From Paralithodes platypus (lineage: Eukaryota > Arthropoda > Malacostraca > Decapoda > Lithodidae): a stretch of 64,000 bases of DNA. The DNA lies in assembly GCA_032716605.1 (NCBI GenBank), contig CM064495.1:47893330-47957329 (forward strand), read 5' to 3'. The translations under genes were made by a program, and so were the position numbers. Positions 10,500 to 21,691 of this stretch are shown here, one piece after another; the first letter of the stretch is position 1, and each line of letters begins with the position of its first letter. The notes under the pieces were generated by a model, which saw only the letters and a list, made by a program, of their open reading frames with translations, had not been told where the DNA came from and made no database searches.

Positions 10500-11000
10500 G
10501 TTGGGTCTACATCGAGTGTAAACCCGATACATCGGGCAAGCAACCATTAATATACAGGTCAATATCTTGTGTTCATCCTTGTATTCGGGTTATATTCGAC
10601 TCTCGGTTGGGTTACATTCGACTTTATGGGAGATTCATCCAGTTATCATTGAGTTTCCTTCGTGGTAATATCGACTATCATCGAGTTACATTCGACCCAA
10701 GTTCGAGTAATTCGTGGCATCATCGGCAATTCAAAATACAATCGAACAGGACCCGAATAGGTAGAATGTAACCCGAATATGACTCGAATATATCCGAATG
10801 TAACTGGAACGTAACTAGATCATAATCCGATAGTTTTGTAACAGTTTTTTGACCCGATTCATCCCCAAAAGTTAACGCATGCACTAACTTTTGGCCGATT
10901 CACCGGATAATTCGACTCAAGCCCAGAACATCCCAAGAACGTCCCGAAGATCAGCCAAAGCGTTACCAGAATTAATCAGAATCGACCGGAACCGGCTGAA
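10500..11000. repeat. Right subterminal CCGAA repeat array
   Basis: From 10565 to ~10720 the motif runs as TTCGGGT or TTCGACT (GGGTTATATTCGAC, GGGTTACATTCGAC). From ~10740 to 10960 it turns over to CCCGAATATGAC / CCGAATGTAAC. The array therefore contains both orientations, mirroring the left side. No coding frame continues through it. Confidence 0.7.
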
Positions 11001-11093
11001 ATTTGAATTTTTAATTCGATTCGGCCGCGTTCGGGTGGGTTCGACTTCTGTATGACGCGGCCTTAAGACCAGAGAAAGTATAATATTATATAT

Positions 11094-11262
11094 TAACCCC
11101 GATCTGTACCTGCGACGTTATAATAATTATAGTCTATACCTATATTTAAACGAGTATGTGCAGTTTAAGATAGATCTGTGTTAGCAAAAGGATTAAGTGA
11201 GATAGTATGAAAACTCTTAATTGCTATAGGTCCTTTTTAAGCTAAATAAAATCGGCTAAGTG
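11094..11262. mobile_element. Family C MITE (C3)
   Basis: Starts TTAACCCCGATCTGTACCTGCGACG. A left arm (TATATTTAAACGAG) and right arm (TAAGCTAAATAAAATCGGCTAA) surround GGATTAAGTGAGATAGTATGA. The right terminus is lost. Confidence 0.65.
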
Positions 11263-12269
11263 TCGGATGTTACAGGAATATACCGCACGAGAGTCCATCG
11301 GCTTTTATCCAATATCCGTATTGTTATATCCTCTTGTTGAACGTGAATGCTTTGGCAGATACTCTATATTTCCAACCCATATTCTATCACACGTATTGTT
11401 TGTTTAAATCTAATTATCCGTGAAGAAATAGTGTCATGTCTATCTATCTATATGCTCAGGCCCAATCCTCATTTTTTCCTATTTTTATTTTTATTTTCTA
11501 CTTTATTCTATTTTTTGTTATCTAATTATCCGTGAAGACATAGTGTCGTGTGTTATCATATATCCTTTTAGTAAGATGCTATCTATTTAAATATATTGTA
11601 TGACATTAGCATATTGATTTCTCTCACGTTAAGATTAAAGCTTATGGAGCCACAGGGTATTTAAAATAAGCTGCAGTGAATATTCAGAGAAAATTACGTT
11701 TTTCTGGCTAACTCTACACAATTTTCCTCCGTTTATGAAAGAGCTCTCGTATACAAGGAGTTAATAATGTAAGGTCATTAACTTTTTCGGTGTAAATGAC
11801 ACCGAAGGTCTGTCGTTAGTACCATATTACAATATATATGACGCTTTATACTAGAATTCTGGTTAACGCTAGACAATTGTACTCCGCTTATGAAAAACCT
11901 CTCGTATTCAAGGAGTTAAGTGAGGTCTGTCGCCACTCCGAGAAAGGAAGAAAGCGAACCTATTGAGCTGACAGTCAGGCCTTCTAAACGGCCGTCATTA
12001 CACCACATTACAGCAGATTTAACACAGTTGGCCTCATTCAACTTGGACTCTCGGGTTTCTCCTGTAAAGTTGGGTTCTGGTTTTTATTTTTAGGAGTCCG
12101 CTTCGGGTTGTTTTTGCTTTTTGCGAGATCGTTTTCTATTGTATATTTTCTTATCGCAAGTCCGTTTTTATTTTTTTATTTTTATTTTTTTATTTTGTTT
12201 TGTTTTTGTGAGCCCCACTGTATTCTATATATAGCCACGTCTAGTGTGCTTATATAAATAAATATATAC
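11263..12269. repeat. Spacer with two pairs of direct repeats
   Basis: TAATTATCCGTGAAGAAATA at ~11410 recurs with two changes at ~11523, with TGTC(A/G)TGT after each. A second pair covers ~60 bp: GGCTAACTCTACACAATT...TATGAAAGAGCTCTCGTAT at ~11706-11765 and ~11862-11920, each ending CAAGGAGTTAA. No gene was recognised. T-rich low-complexity sequence fills 12110-12200. Confidence 0.65.
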
Positions 12270-12271
12270 AG

Positions 12272-12299
<28 letters not shown>
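12270..12299. repeat. (AT)n microsatellite
   Basis: Short AT run. From here to about 12710 I see only AT-rich unique sequence. Confidence 0.85.
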
Positions 12300-12302
<3 letters not shown>

Positions 12303-13069
12303 ATTATGGTTGTGGTAAATATTAAAAATATATATATAACAATAATTATAAACACACACATTATAAGTTTATAGCCTACTGGGTCAGGGTCCCTATATAA
12401 GGCTTAGGAAACTAAAACATTGAGAGGGCGGGTAAAAAAAAATGTACAGTACAATAGCTATAGTCTGTTTATTATCAGCTGACGGTGAATTCAATCCCTT
12501 AGCTGCTGATGTATCTATATGTACTGGAAATATATGATACTACTACGTCTCAGCATCACATGTTTGTAAATTATCATATTTAACAGCTTACCTCGCTACA
12601 AAAACATAGTAACAGCTGAATGAACAATACGGGAGCATGACAATTTACCATCAACTGGAAAGAAACAGTACAGTGGTTTATATTGGGTACCAATGTATAG
12701 CAACGCTAATTTCTATTTGCAGGAACATGGTGTCTATATTATATATCAGTTGGTATTAATTATCCTATCATTGTTATATTCTTTCTCATTATGAGTTCCT
12801 TTTCATATGTTAATAGCTATGGCAAGTGTCTATTATTAATTTATAGGATGATGGTCTGTATTCTATAACATTCCTAAGATTAAATTCGCCACTTCAGTAA
12901 GTCACTACTTACAAAACACACACGCGCACATCTCTCTCTCTCTCTCTCTTGAAACTGAAAACAATTTATTTGGTCTGCAAATATATATATATATTTATTA
13001 ATTTAATTATTTATATACTTAAATATTAATTACATACCCAATACCAACTGTATCATCCAAAGCGTTTCA

Positions 13070-13240
13070 CGCAACGATGTATTTTTTATATTATATTTAC
13101 GATAACCATTAGACGATTTTACTACGCTTTGGAAAAACTGCTAAACTTAAATGAGGTTCAAACTCTCTCCTCAAGGTCATTCCTAAGCTGAATGAAATCG
13201 CTTCAGAATAGCTTAATGAAAAGGAGATCAATAATGTCAT
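13070..13240. mobile_element. Family C MITE, decayed (C4)
   Basis: Arms AACCATTAGACGATTTTACTACGC and GGTCATTCCTAAGCTGAATGAAATCG are visible. Both termini have decayed past recognition. Confidence 0.6.
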
Positions 13241-13312
13241 CGTATCCAGAAAAAAGAAAAGCTAACATAACTTGTGACATAATGTCTGATGGATACCCAT
13301 CAGTGTGGCTTA

Positions 13313-13527
13313 TTAACCCCTTCTGTATTGGCGACGTAATTTTAAATATATTATAACTATATTTAGACTAATTTCTGCAGTTTAAGAAGGATCAGTGTTA
13401 GTAAAAAGGGTTAAGTAAAATAGTTCGAAGCCCGTTAATTGCTGGAGGCCCTATTTAAACTGAATGAAAGCGTCTAATAGTAGCCAGAATAAAGTTAAAA
13501 CGACAACACCGGTATTCAGAGGGTTAA
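13313..13527. mobile_element. Family C MITE, full length (C5)
   Basis: 215 bp from TTAACCCCTTCTGTATTGGC to CAGAGGGTTAA. The arms fold back (ATATTTAGACTAATTTCTGCAG against CTGAATGAAAGCGTCTAATAG), with a loop carrying GGTTAAGTAAAATAGTTCGAA. TTAA at both ends fits a piggyBac-type target. Confidence 0.85.
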
Positions 13528-13703
13528 TGCATATTGGTGCGGGCGAATATGGTGCTATTGTTGTTAGTTCGGTTCATGTGAATTATCCTATAATTATTAT
13601 ATATTTGTTAATGGCGAATCGACTCTCCTGTTTATAGCTGTACCAAGTATTTGACACTTATAAGAACATGGTCTCTACACTATACTTTAGTTCATATGAT
13701 TAT

Positions 13704-13885
13704 TTAACCCTTCTGTTACGGCGACGTCTTGCTAGCAGCTTAACAAGGATCTGGGGTAGTAATAATGCTAAATTAAATAAGTTCGAACCCTGTTGATTGC
13801 TGGAGGTTCTTCCTAAATCGAATAAAATTGTCTATTAATAACCATAATAAAAATAAAAGGAAGGAACTGGTACTGAACGGGTTAA
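13704..13885. mobile_element. Family C MITE (C6)
   Basis: From TTAACCCTTCTGTTACGGC to ACTGAACGGGTTAA, with TTAA at both ends. Part of the left arm is deleted (the TTTAGACGATT word is gone) while the right arm is complete. Confidence 0.8.
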
Positions 13886-14080
13886 TGTTGTTTGTATTTT
13901 GATTGCGAATCCTCTTTGTTCTGCAAAGTTGTTTTGTTTATGTTTTTTCTTTCTGTTATTCATAGGATGCTTGCCTCTGTTTTATATTTGTTCATATCAA
14001 TTATCCGGTATGTGTTCGAGTATATGAATGTGAATTCCCTGTGTTCTGTTTATAGCCATAGCAAGTGTCTGTCATATATA

Positions 14081-14829
14081 GCATACTGGTCACCCTTCCC
14101 TATTTGTGTCCCCATAAATTATCCTATCACGGCCCTATCATCATCCCATAGCGGTCCTCACTTTACCCCGTGTCTGCCGTGGAATGTGGCGCTTGGTTTG
14201 TTGAATATTATTTTAGACATAATTATTATCTCCTTCAATTGTGTATTTATTATATTTGCACGTTGTTTTTAGCTATCTCGAGACGATTATATTCAGTCTA
14301 GGATGGACCTCTGGGAATAAAATATTTATACACGTTTCTCAGCTACTCATCTGATTTGGGAAAATATGTCTTTATTTGAGTACAAATGTCTGAAGGTAGC
14401 TAGAATAAATATATAACATTATCATTTGATCGAAATAATATTTATATATTTACTTTATGTTTGCTTAAACTAATTAATAATATATTCACATCTCTACTTA
14501 CTCTCAACCTAATGAGCTCCTAGAAATATCAACTCCAAATTGATTAAATTCCTAATCTAGTCACTCATCAGTATAGCAATATAATTTATTTATCTTGCCA
14601 TATCTCTGTCTATAGTTGGCTTTCCATTCACGTCATGTAGTTCTTACGGTATTTATTACATCTTATCGTCATGTTCTATAACAATAAAAGTTTGGTGTTC
14701 ATTATTATCAGTCTGCCCCATTAATTACAAGAACGTGTTGGATATAATGTTAGTCCTTATCGATCGTGCTTTCCAGTCCTTCGTGTAGTAATAATATCAG
14801 CTGCATGGGTATTAGATGTTTCACCATCC
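14081..14829. other. AT-rich spacer
   Basis: No gene or repeat family recognised. One open frame (13892-14272, plus) spans part of it and reads as hydrophobic low-information sequence without a domain. Confidence 0.5.
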
Positions 14830-17175
14830 CTCAGTCTACTACCACCACCACCCCTCAGTCTACTACCACCACCACCCCTCAGTCTACCACCACCACCACC
14901 CCTCAGTCTATCACCACCACCACCACCCCTCAGTCTACCACCACCACCACCACCACCCCTCAGTCTACTACCACCACCACCCCTCAGTCTACCACCACCA
15001 CCACCACCCCTCAGTCTATCACCACCACCACCCCTCAGTCTACCACCACCACCACCCCTCAGTCTATCACCACCACCACCACCCCTCAGTCTACCACCAA
15101 CACCACCACCCCTCAGTCTATCACCACCACCACCACCCCTCAGTCTACTACCACCACCACCCCTCAGTCTACCACCACCACCACCCCTCACCACCACCAC
15201 CCCTCACCACCACCACCACCACCACCACCACCACCCCTCAGTCTACTACCACCACCACCCCTCAGTCTACCACCACCACCACCCCTCAGTCTATCACCAC
15301 CACCACCACCCATCAGTCTACCACCACCACCACCCCTCCACCCACCACCACCACCACCCCTCAGTCTATCACCACCACCACCACCCCTCAGTCTACCACC
15401 ACCACCACCCCTCAGTCTACCACCACCACCACCACCACCCATCAGTCTAGCACCACCACCCCTCAGTCTACCACCACCACCTCACCACCACCACCACCAC
15501 CCCTCAGTCTACCACCACCACTACCCCTCAGTCTATCACCATCACCACCACCACCCATCAGTCTACCACCACCCCCACCCCTCAGTCTACCACCACCACC
15601 ATCCCTCAGTCTACTACCACCACCACCCCTCAGTCTACTACCACCACCACCCCTCAGTCTACCACCACCACCACCACCCCTCAGTCTATCACCACCACCA
15701 CCACCCCTCAGTCTACCACCACCACCACCATCACCACCCCTCAGTCTACCACCACCACCACCCCTCAGTCTATCACCACCACCACCACCCCTCAGTCTAC
15801 CACCACCACCACCACCACCCCTCAGTCTACTACCACCACCACCCCTCAGTCTACCACCACCACCACCCCTCAGTCTATCACCACCACCACCCCTCAGTCT
15901 ACCACCACCACCACCCCTCAGTCTATCACCACCAACACCACCACCCCTCAGTCTATCACCACCACCACCACCCCTCAGTCTACTACCACCACCACCCCTC
16001 AGTCTACCACCACCACCACCCCTCAGTCTACCACCACCACCCCTCAGTCTTCCACCCCCACCACTACCACCCCTCAGTCTACTACCACCACCACCCCTCA
16101 GTCTACCACCACCACCATCCCTCAGTCTATCACCACCACCACCACCCATCAGTCTACCACCACCACCACCCCTCAGTCTACCACCACCACCACCACCACT
16201 CAGTCTATCACCACCACCACCACCCCTCAGTCTACCACCACCACCACCCCTCAGTCTACCACCACCACCCGTCAGTCTAGCACCACCACCCCTCAGTCTA
16301 CCACCACCACTACCCCTCAGTCTATCACCATCACCACCACCACCCATCAGTCTACCACCACCCCCACCCCTCAGTCTACCACCACCACCACCCCTCAGTC
16401 TATCACCACCACCACCACCCCTCAGTCTACCACCACCACCCCTCAGTCTACCACCACCGCCACCCCTCAGTCTACCACCACCACCACCCCTCAGCCTACC
16501 ACCACCCCTCAGTCTACCACCACCACCACCCATCAGTCTACCACCACCACCACCCCTCAGTCTACCACCACCACCACCCCTCAGTCTACCACCACCACCA
16601 TCCCTCCGTCTACCACCACCACCACCCCTCAGTCTACCACCACCACCATCCCTCAGTCTACCACCACCACCACCCCTCAGTCTACCACCACCACCACCAC
16701 CCCTCAGTCTACCACCACCACCACCCCTCAGTCTACCACCACCACCACCCCTCAGTCTATCACCATCACCACCACCACCCCTCAGTCTACCACCTCCACC
16801 ACCCTTCAGTCTACCACCACCACCTGTCAGTCTACCACCACCACCATTCCCTCAGTCTACCACCACCACCACCACCCATCATTCTACCACCACCACCACC
16901 ACCTCTCAGTATACCACCACCACCACCCCTCAGTCTACCACCACCACCACCACCACTCAGTCTACCACCACCACCACCCCTCAGTCTACCACCACCACCC
17001 CTCAATCTGCCACCACCACCACCACCCCTCAGTCTACCACCACCACCACCCCTCAGTCTACCACCACCACCCCTCAATCTGCCACCACCACCACCACCCC
17101 TCAGTCTACCACCACCACCACCCCTCAGTCTACCACCACCACCACCCCTCAGTCTACCACCATCACCCTCAGTCG
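14830..17175. repeat. CAC-rich minisatellite, 24-bp basic unit
   Basis: About a hundred (estimated from length) copies of CCTCAGTCTACCACCACCACCACC stand head to tail; unit length varies in steps of three (18-30 bp) by gain or loss of ACC triplets. TAC/TAT and CCC/CAC variants are scattered through it. Because the unit is a multiple of three and has no stop in any plus frame, three frames stay open (PQSTTTT, LSLPPPP, PSVYHHHH), as does a GGGGRLRG frame on the minus strand. These long frames have no start context, domain or codon bias apart from the repeat, so I do not call them genes. Confidence 0.95.
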
Positions 17176-18090
17176 GCCACCACCACACCTCAGTCTCAAT
17201 TCTTTACCAATTCACAATCTCCCACCAGCCTTCACTCTTCCATAACCAGCCCTCAGCGTCCTCCCAAGCCTCAGACCTCACCAGCCCTTTGCATAGCCCC
17301 AGTAATACCATTTCAGCCCATTCGACGGCCCTCAATTTTCTCCAGCACTACCAACCCTCAGTCTCACACCAGTTATCAGTGTGGCATCAGTCCACTATCT
17401 CCCTTGTACCAGCCTACAGTGTGTCCTTAGTGAGAGCCTCTGATATACTATGTTAATGTTTTAGAGTCTAAACATGGTGGTGGTAGTCTAAACATTGTCT
17501 AAAATTTAGACAATGTTTGCCTTTTTACTTGCCTTTGCTGTAATCCAAAGCATCTCTGTCAGTTGTTCGCCAGTCTTCAGTCTCACCGCCATCCCTTAGT
17601 TCCAATAGTCCTCATCTTCTATGAGCCAGCCGTAAGTCATATAGCCGTATTCTTGAACCCTTCCACCGTGAAACCTTATTCCTTAATGAACGAAATTAGG
17701 CGAAATAAATGGTCTGTTTAAAAAAATTGGGATATCTCAAGTTCTCTTTGATTAATTAACACTCGGTTCCAATATCTTCGTTCATTTTGGGCTGGATGAC
17801 ACCAACCCCACACGTCTAAGAATATGGGCCATAGTCCCATCAGCCCTTATGCTCCTTTTCCCACAAGTTCTCACCAGTTCTGAGTCTAGTATCAGTCTTC
17901 TACGATGCTTATGTTTGCTCACAAACCATATTAGTCCTCAGAATATTATAGCCTCGTTAAACCGCCCTCAAGTGTCCTCCAATACAGCCCTCAGTCTCAT
18001 TTTCCCATCAGTCCTCAGTCTTACCAGCCCTCCGTCAGTCTCCTACCAGCCCTTCTTTTTGCTCCCAGGCAGCCCTCATCATCATCATCA
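17176..18090. repeat. Decayed flank of the CAC minisatellite
   Basis: Words ACCAGCCCTCAGTCT, CCTCAGTCTCA and CCAGCCCTCCGTCAGTCT recur irregularly to ~18060, ending in a short (CAT)n. They look like an older, diverged edge of the array. A near-perfect dyad, AAACATTGTCTAAA-A-TTTAGACAATGTTT, sits at about 17491-17520. Confidence 0.6.
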
Positions 18091-19473
18091 TCCCGGGACA
18101 AAAGGGGCAACCGGGCTACTCACACAGATACGGGACCTGATATCACCTTAATTGGACCCGACCCGCCCTGATACCATCTTTCCTCTATGCCACCCCACTT
18201 CTCTTTATCTGACCTGGGCCCTATTCTCCCGCTCGGCCGCCCTCCCTTGTCATCTTGTCATAGCAGAAATATTAAAACAAATTTTACCTGTATGGCGCGG
18301 TGGTGTGGGAATTCTCTCTTGAGTTGATCTAGGCGGAGGGAGTGGAATTGTAACCCCGTTGAGAACCCTCGACCCGCGGAATAACAACATGGGCGAGGCT
18401 AAATGGGTAGAGAAAAGGGGAGAGGGAGGGTGGGAAGAGGAAGAGGATTTTCACCGGGGTCCAAGCGAGATAGATGAAGCGATATTTAACGTATACCGCT
18501 ATTATTGTATCAGACGACAAAGCCTGAGCGCTACCAAAAGACTTACAGCTGGCTGGGTCCACTGTGGAAACGTGTAATCACAAGAGGAACCTTTTGCGCC
18601 GGTTTACAGTAGCTTCAGCTCTCGGTTACTTCGGTCTAGTTAGATTGGCACATTCTTAATTGGTTCGGGTTAGTTTATACGTCTGACTGTCTGTTCCATT
18701 CCAATACTACACGATCTAATTTAACATTGTCTAACATACTCTTACCTAACCATATTCAAGTTAACCAACTCTTACCTACTGTAATTTTATCTTGCTCAAC
18801 ATGAGCTAAGCTTGAGTTGTATACATCCCGATATAAATAGTGATAGTTGATGCTAAATTGTACTATGGGACACGACTCGTAAACTTGGCCCTAGCAACAA
18901 CAGCTCAAGCTTACCACAACCGAAACTACCAAGGGCAGAAACTACCTCACGCCCCCTCCCCCTCCCAGACCAAGTGGACACGTCGTGAGGCCATTGTTGT
19001 TGTTTATACAGTGGGAGGCGAGTTGCGGAGTGGGGGTACTAGACATCTCACCGAATCGCTACCCACTACTAACATTTATTGCAACACCTAATCAGAACGT
19101 AACTACCGTCATATAATCAGTCATATTATTGCCATACCTAACAATATTTGTTGATAATTTTATTTTACAAAAGCCCACTGGGCCTAGGCCATCATAAGGC
19201 TACATACCTAACAATAAAGGTACTATCATAATATTACTATACCATATCACAATCTATCTTAACTCATATCGTTGCCTATTTAACCATTTAACATATTCAA
19301 CCATTGCTACCATTCATATAAAAACTGAATAAAAGTCTAACTGACACGATATACCCCACTCAAACCTACCTAAATTTGATTAGGTTCTCTTGTAGCCCAT
19401 TTTCTTTATATATATATATTGTACGTGGTGAAAATGGACATATAGGGATATTGGCTGTTACTATGGCTATGAC
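18091..19473. other. Spacer, no gene recognised
   Basis: Mixed-composition sequence, more GC-rich at 18090-18600. Short open frames (18329-18577, 18840-19091) have no recognisable domain. I see no tandem repeat or transposon end. Confidence 0.45.
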
Positions 19474-19476
19474 TAA

Positions 19477-19689
19477 AGCCGGTATCACACGAGAGCTTAT
19501 TTAATCAACATTCGATAATAAACATTTTTATGGCAACATTTCTGCACTATTTTGCACTGGTATATCGGTAACTAGACAGCTGATAGATGAATTTACGTCA
19601 CCGAAATATTTAAAATGTTGACCTCATAAGCTGCCAGATCAGTGTTGAGGATAAATGTTGAGGGAAAAAGCGCTCGTGTGATACTGGCT
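19477..19689. mobile_element. Family F MITE, Harbinger-like (F1)
   Basis: Ends AGCCGGTATCACACGAGAGC and GCGCTCGTGTGATACTGGCT are inverted copies. TAA stands directly outside each end (19474-19476, 19690-19692). It is non-coding. Confidence 0.85.
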
Positions 19690-19840
19690 TAACTTCTTGA
19701 ACAACGGCTATATCCCAGACCTAAATCAATTATCATAATAATATGTTGTTAATATTTGGGACGTCTGTTGATGCATCTAAGTAACCTTAATTGACCTAAC
19801 CTAACCTAATTTGAGCTACCATAGCACAATTGGAATGTAT

Positions 19841-20040
19841 GTACAGTTTGCCGCACATATTCTATTCCGTTGGGGTCGTGATTTAGCAGAACTGCACCCA
19901 CTTCCCCAACCCCCCTCCCTCACCCCACCTCCTTTTGGTAAGAGGTGGAGTGAGGGAGGGGGGTTGGGGAAGTGGGGGCAGCGTTGACAAATCACGACCC
20001 CCCCCGGAATAGAATATGTACGGCAAGCTGTACATGCTCA
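19841..20040. mobile_element. Long hairpin / fold-back element
   Basis: Two arms of ~90 bp are nearly exact complements. The left arm runs from TGTACAGTTTGCCGCACAT through GGGGTCGTGATTT to CCCTCACCCCACCTCC. The right arm starts GAGGTGGAGTGAGGG and ends at GCAAGCTGTACATG. The loop is about 9 bases. The outer TGTACAG...CTGTACA ends look like transposon termini. Only this copy is visible in the window. Confidence 0.8.
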
Positions 20041-20098
20041 GATTAATATGCAGGATTTGAAAATTCATAATAAATCGTAGGCTTGTGCATATTTCTTT

Positions 20099-20205
20099 AA
20101 CTGTCTTGATAGCGTAATGCATAAAAGCGCGGAATTTCGGTGTGAGTGTCCTAGGTTCGAGTCCTTGGAGTGCCACATGTATTTGTTGATTTCATTAATT
20201 AAGTT
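20099..20205 (+). mobile_element. tRNA-derived SINE head (L1)
   Basis: A decayed A-box region (GTCTTGATAGCGTAATGC) is followed by the B box GGTTCGAGTCC and the family tail word TGATTTCATTAATT. It is followed ~90 bp downstream by element K. Confidence 0.6.
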
Positions 20206-20289
20206 TAGAAGTAAAGTTGGTTGGTGAAAAACTATATGAATTAAGTATTATTCGGCAAATAATAATGTTTATAGTTTTGAAGTATTGGT

Positions 20290-20695
20290 ATGGATGTGTT
20301 GCAGTTGTTGTTGTTGCTGTTCCCCAGGCTGTCTTGCCGAGCAGCCCCAAGGTCCTGAGCAAGGCCATAACCGAGCACCCCCACAAAACCTTCCCTGCTC
20401 ACCACTAATAAAGCCCAGGTGGCCGAAGACACTCTAAGGCGGGGAGCTGAGGAGGGTGCGGAAACGCCCGGGAAACCAAAGCCCAACCTAAGGCCCTGTG
20501 CCTCTTAGCAATTATGAAGGGAAAATTGAGGGGCAAAGGAAAAATGTGACGCTTTCGCTCCCAACCTGCGGAAGAGACGCCGTCACTTGAGATCTAGAAA
20601 ATATATAAGTAAAAGAAACAGTCAGAGTAAGCTATGGGTATGGCAGAGATCACTCAGCTCTCACTCTGATAGACCAGCCCATCACCACTATTATA
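20290..20695 (+). mobile_element. Dispersed element K, copy 1
   Basis: Starts with GTTGTTGTTGTTGC and CCCCAGGCTGTCTTGCCG, and ends TAGACCAGCCCATCACCAC. It aligns over its whole length with 28276-28808 (minus) and 49482-49880 (plus). This copy lacks ~25 bases near 20555 that the others keep (the TTGGTAGATTGGGAGGTCAA region). No transposition gene is present. Confidence 0.75.
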
Positions 20696-20903
20696 AACTA
20701 GCGAGGTGTGTTGTTACCATGTTGGTCTGTGCGTCCCCTGCCTCCTCCTCACCTTGTTTTACTTGGTGGTCATGTTGGGCTTGAGGGGTTACCTTGTTTG
20801 GTCTTCCTGTATGGACGCCAAGTTATATTGTGCAATCCTCTTCTGACCATTCGTATTGTCACTGCCAGGTATACCCATGGTCGCTGGCTTATATGTGTAA
20901 TTT

Positions 20904-20910
<7 letters not shown>

Positions 20911-20968
<58 letters not shown>
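20911..20968. repeat. (AT)n microsatellite
   Basis: Uninterrupted AT run after a short ACAC. Further simple runs follow at 21031-21050 (CA)n and 21150-21175 (CTAT)n. The rest up to 21435 shows nothing recognisable. Confidence 0.95.
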
Positions 20969-20970
<2 letters not shown>

Positions 20971-21435
20971 TATAGTTTATGCCTTTTTTAATTCATGAAT
21001 CAATCCCGATGGTTGTATTAAAATAAAAAAAACAAACACACACACACACAGTTTTTAATCGAGGAGTTGTAGAAGTGATTGTAACGCGTCTCATCTGAGT
21101 GACTCATTATACTGTAAATTGTAATACTGATCAAAACTTTTTATATTGAATTATCTATCTATCTATCTATCTATATAGTCAGGCATATACCCCATTTGTT
21201 ATTATTTATATTATTATTATATTTTTGTCTTATTCATTTTATGGGATACAGTATTTATATAACTAATAACTGTACCAAAGTTCCGAAGTGGGTGACATAA
21301 AGTAACCTGGCTTCCCGCTGTCCACTAAACCAGCCGACAAATCTAGTCATCTGTCCTTCAGCCTGTTGTATGCTCGCGGGTTCATCATATATGCCTAGAC
21401 TCTCCTCCACCCACCACCCATGCTTGCTTTTGTTT

Positions 21436-21691
21436 TGTTGTCTGGCCTCCCTTCTGCTTCACGTTTAGCCCCATTAGTTCTGAAATTTTAATACGTTTTA
21501 TTGCCTCCTTAGTTTGGCGATTATATTATCTTTCGCCCAATTTGTTTGCCAATATTAAGACCTTTCATGCAATTTAGGAGTCGATTTGTTTGCTTGCGAG
21601 CGATAGCGAGCCTGTAATTTAAGAGGAACCAAGGCCGGGACCTTTTTCTATCGAAACATGTATAAATATATCTTGAAAAAAAAATGCATTT
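21436..21691 (+). mobile_element. Family A MITE, ends decayed (A1)
   Basis: Contains GTTTAGCCCCATTAGTT, GCGAGCGATAGCGAGCCTGTAATTTAAGAGGAACC and CTTTTTCTATCGAAACATG in family order. The outer TTAA ends are lost. Confidence 0.7.

Larger units (their letters stand above)
9094..11063 (+). mobile_element. PIF/Harbinger DNA transposon, near complete
   Basis: The 25-bp terminal inverted repeats are identical: 9094-9118 starts AGGCCGCGTCATACAG and 11039-11063 is its exact complement. They are flanked by the 3-bp duplication TAA (9091-9093, 11064-11066), the target preference of the PIF/Harbinger superfamily (usually TWA). The element is 1970 bp and carries one transposase frame (9556-10473). Both flanks of that frame (about 9120-9490 and 10500-11000) are packed with degenerate CCGAA-type repeats. 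No second, MYB-like ORF, which many Harbinger elements carry, is visible. The perfect ends suggest a fairly recent insertion. Confidence 0.93.
12713..14080. repeat. Three spaced copies of a ~110-bp unit
   Basis: Related blocks at ~12721-12830, ~13570-13690 and ~13966-14080 share GTTCATATNAATTATCC, a middle ATGNGAATTC-like word, and TTATAGCNATAGCAAGTGTCT. Two family C MITEs (13313-13527, 13704-13885) and an older one (13070-13240) lie between them. The block reads as a segmental duplication later filled by MITEs, or as copies of an unknown element. Confidence 0.5.

Noticed and set aside
14766..17245. Long open frames (504 and 809 codons plus strand; up to 356 codons minus strand) rich in His/Tyr, Pro/Leu/Ser, Thr or Gly/Arg
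   Set aside because: They are readings of one CAC-rich minisatellite whose unit is a multiple of three with no stop; several frames are open at once and no domain or start context exists.
19790..19825. Telomeric TTAGG repeats (CCTAACCTAACCTAA)
   Set aside because: Only two or three units; similar short words near 59670-59715 are equally weak.
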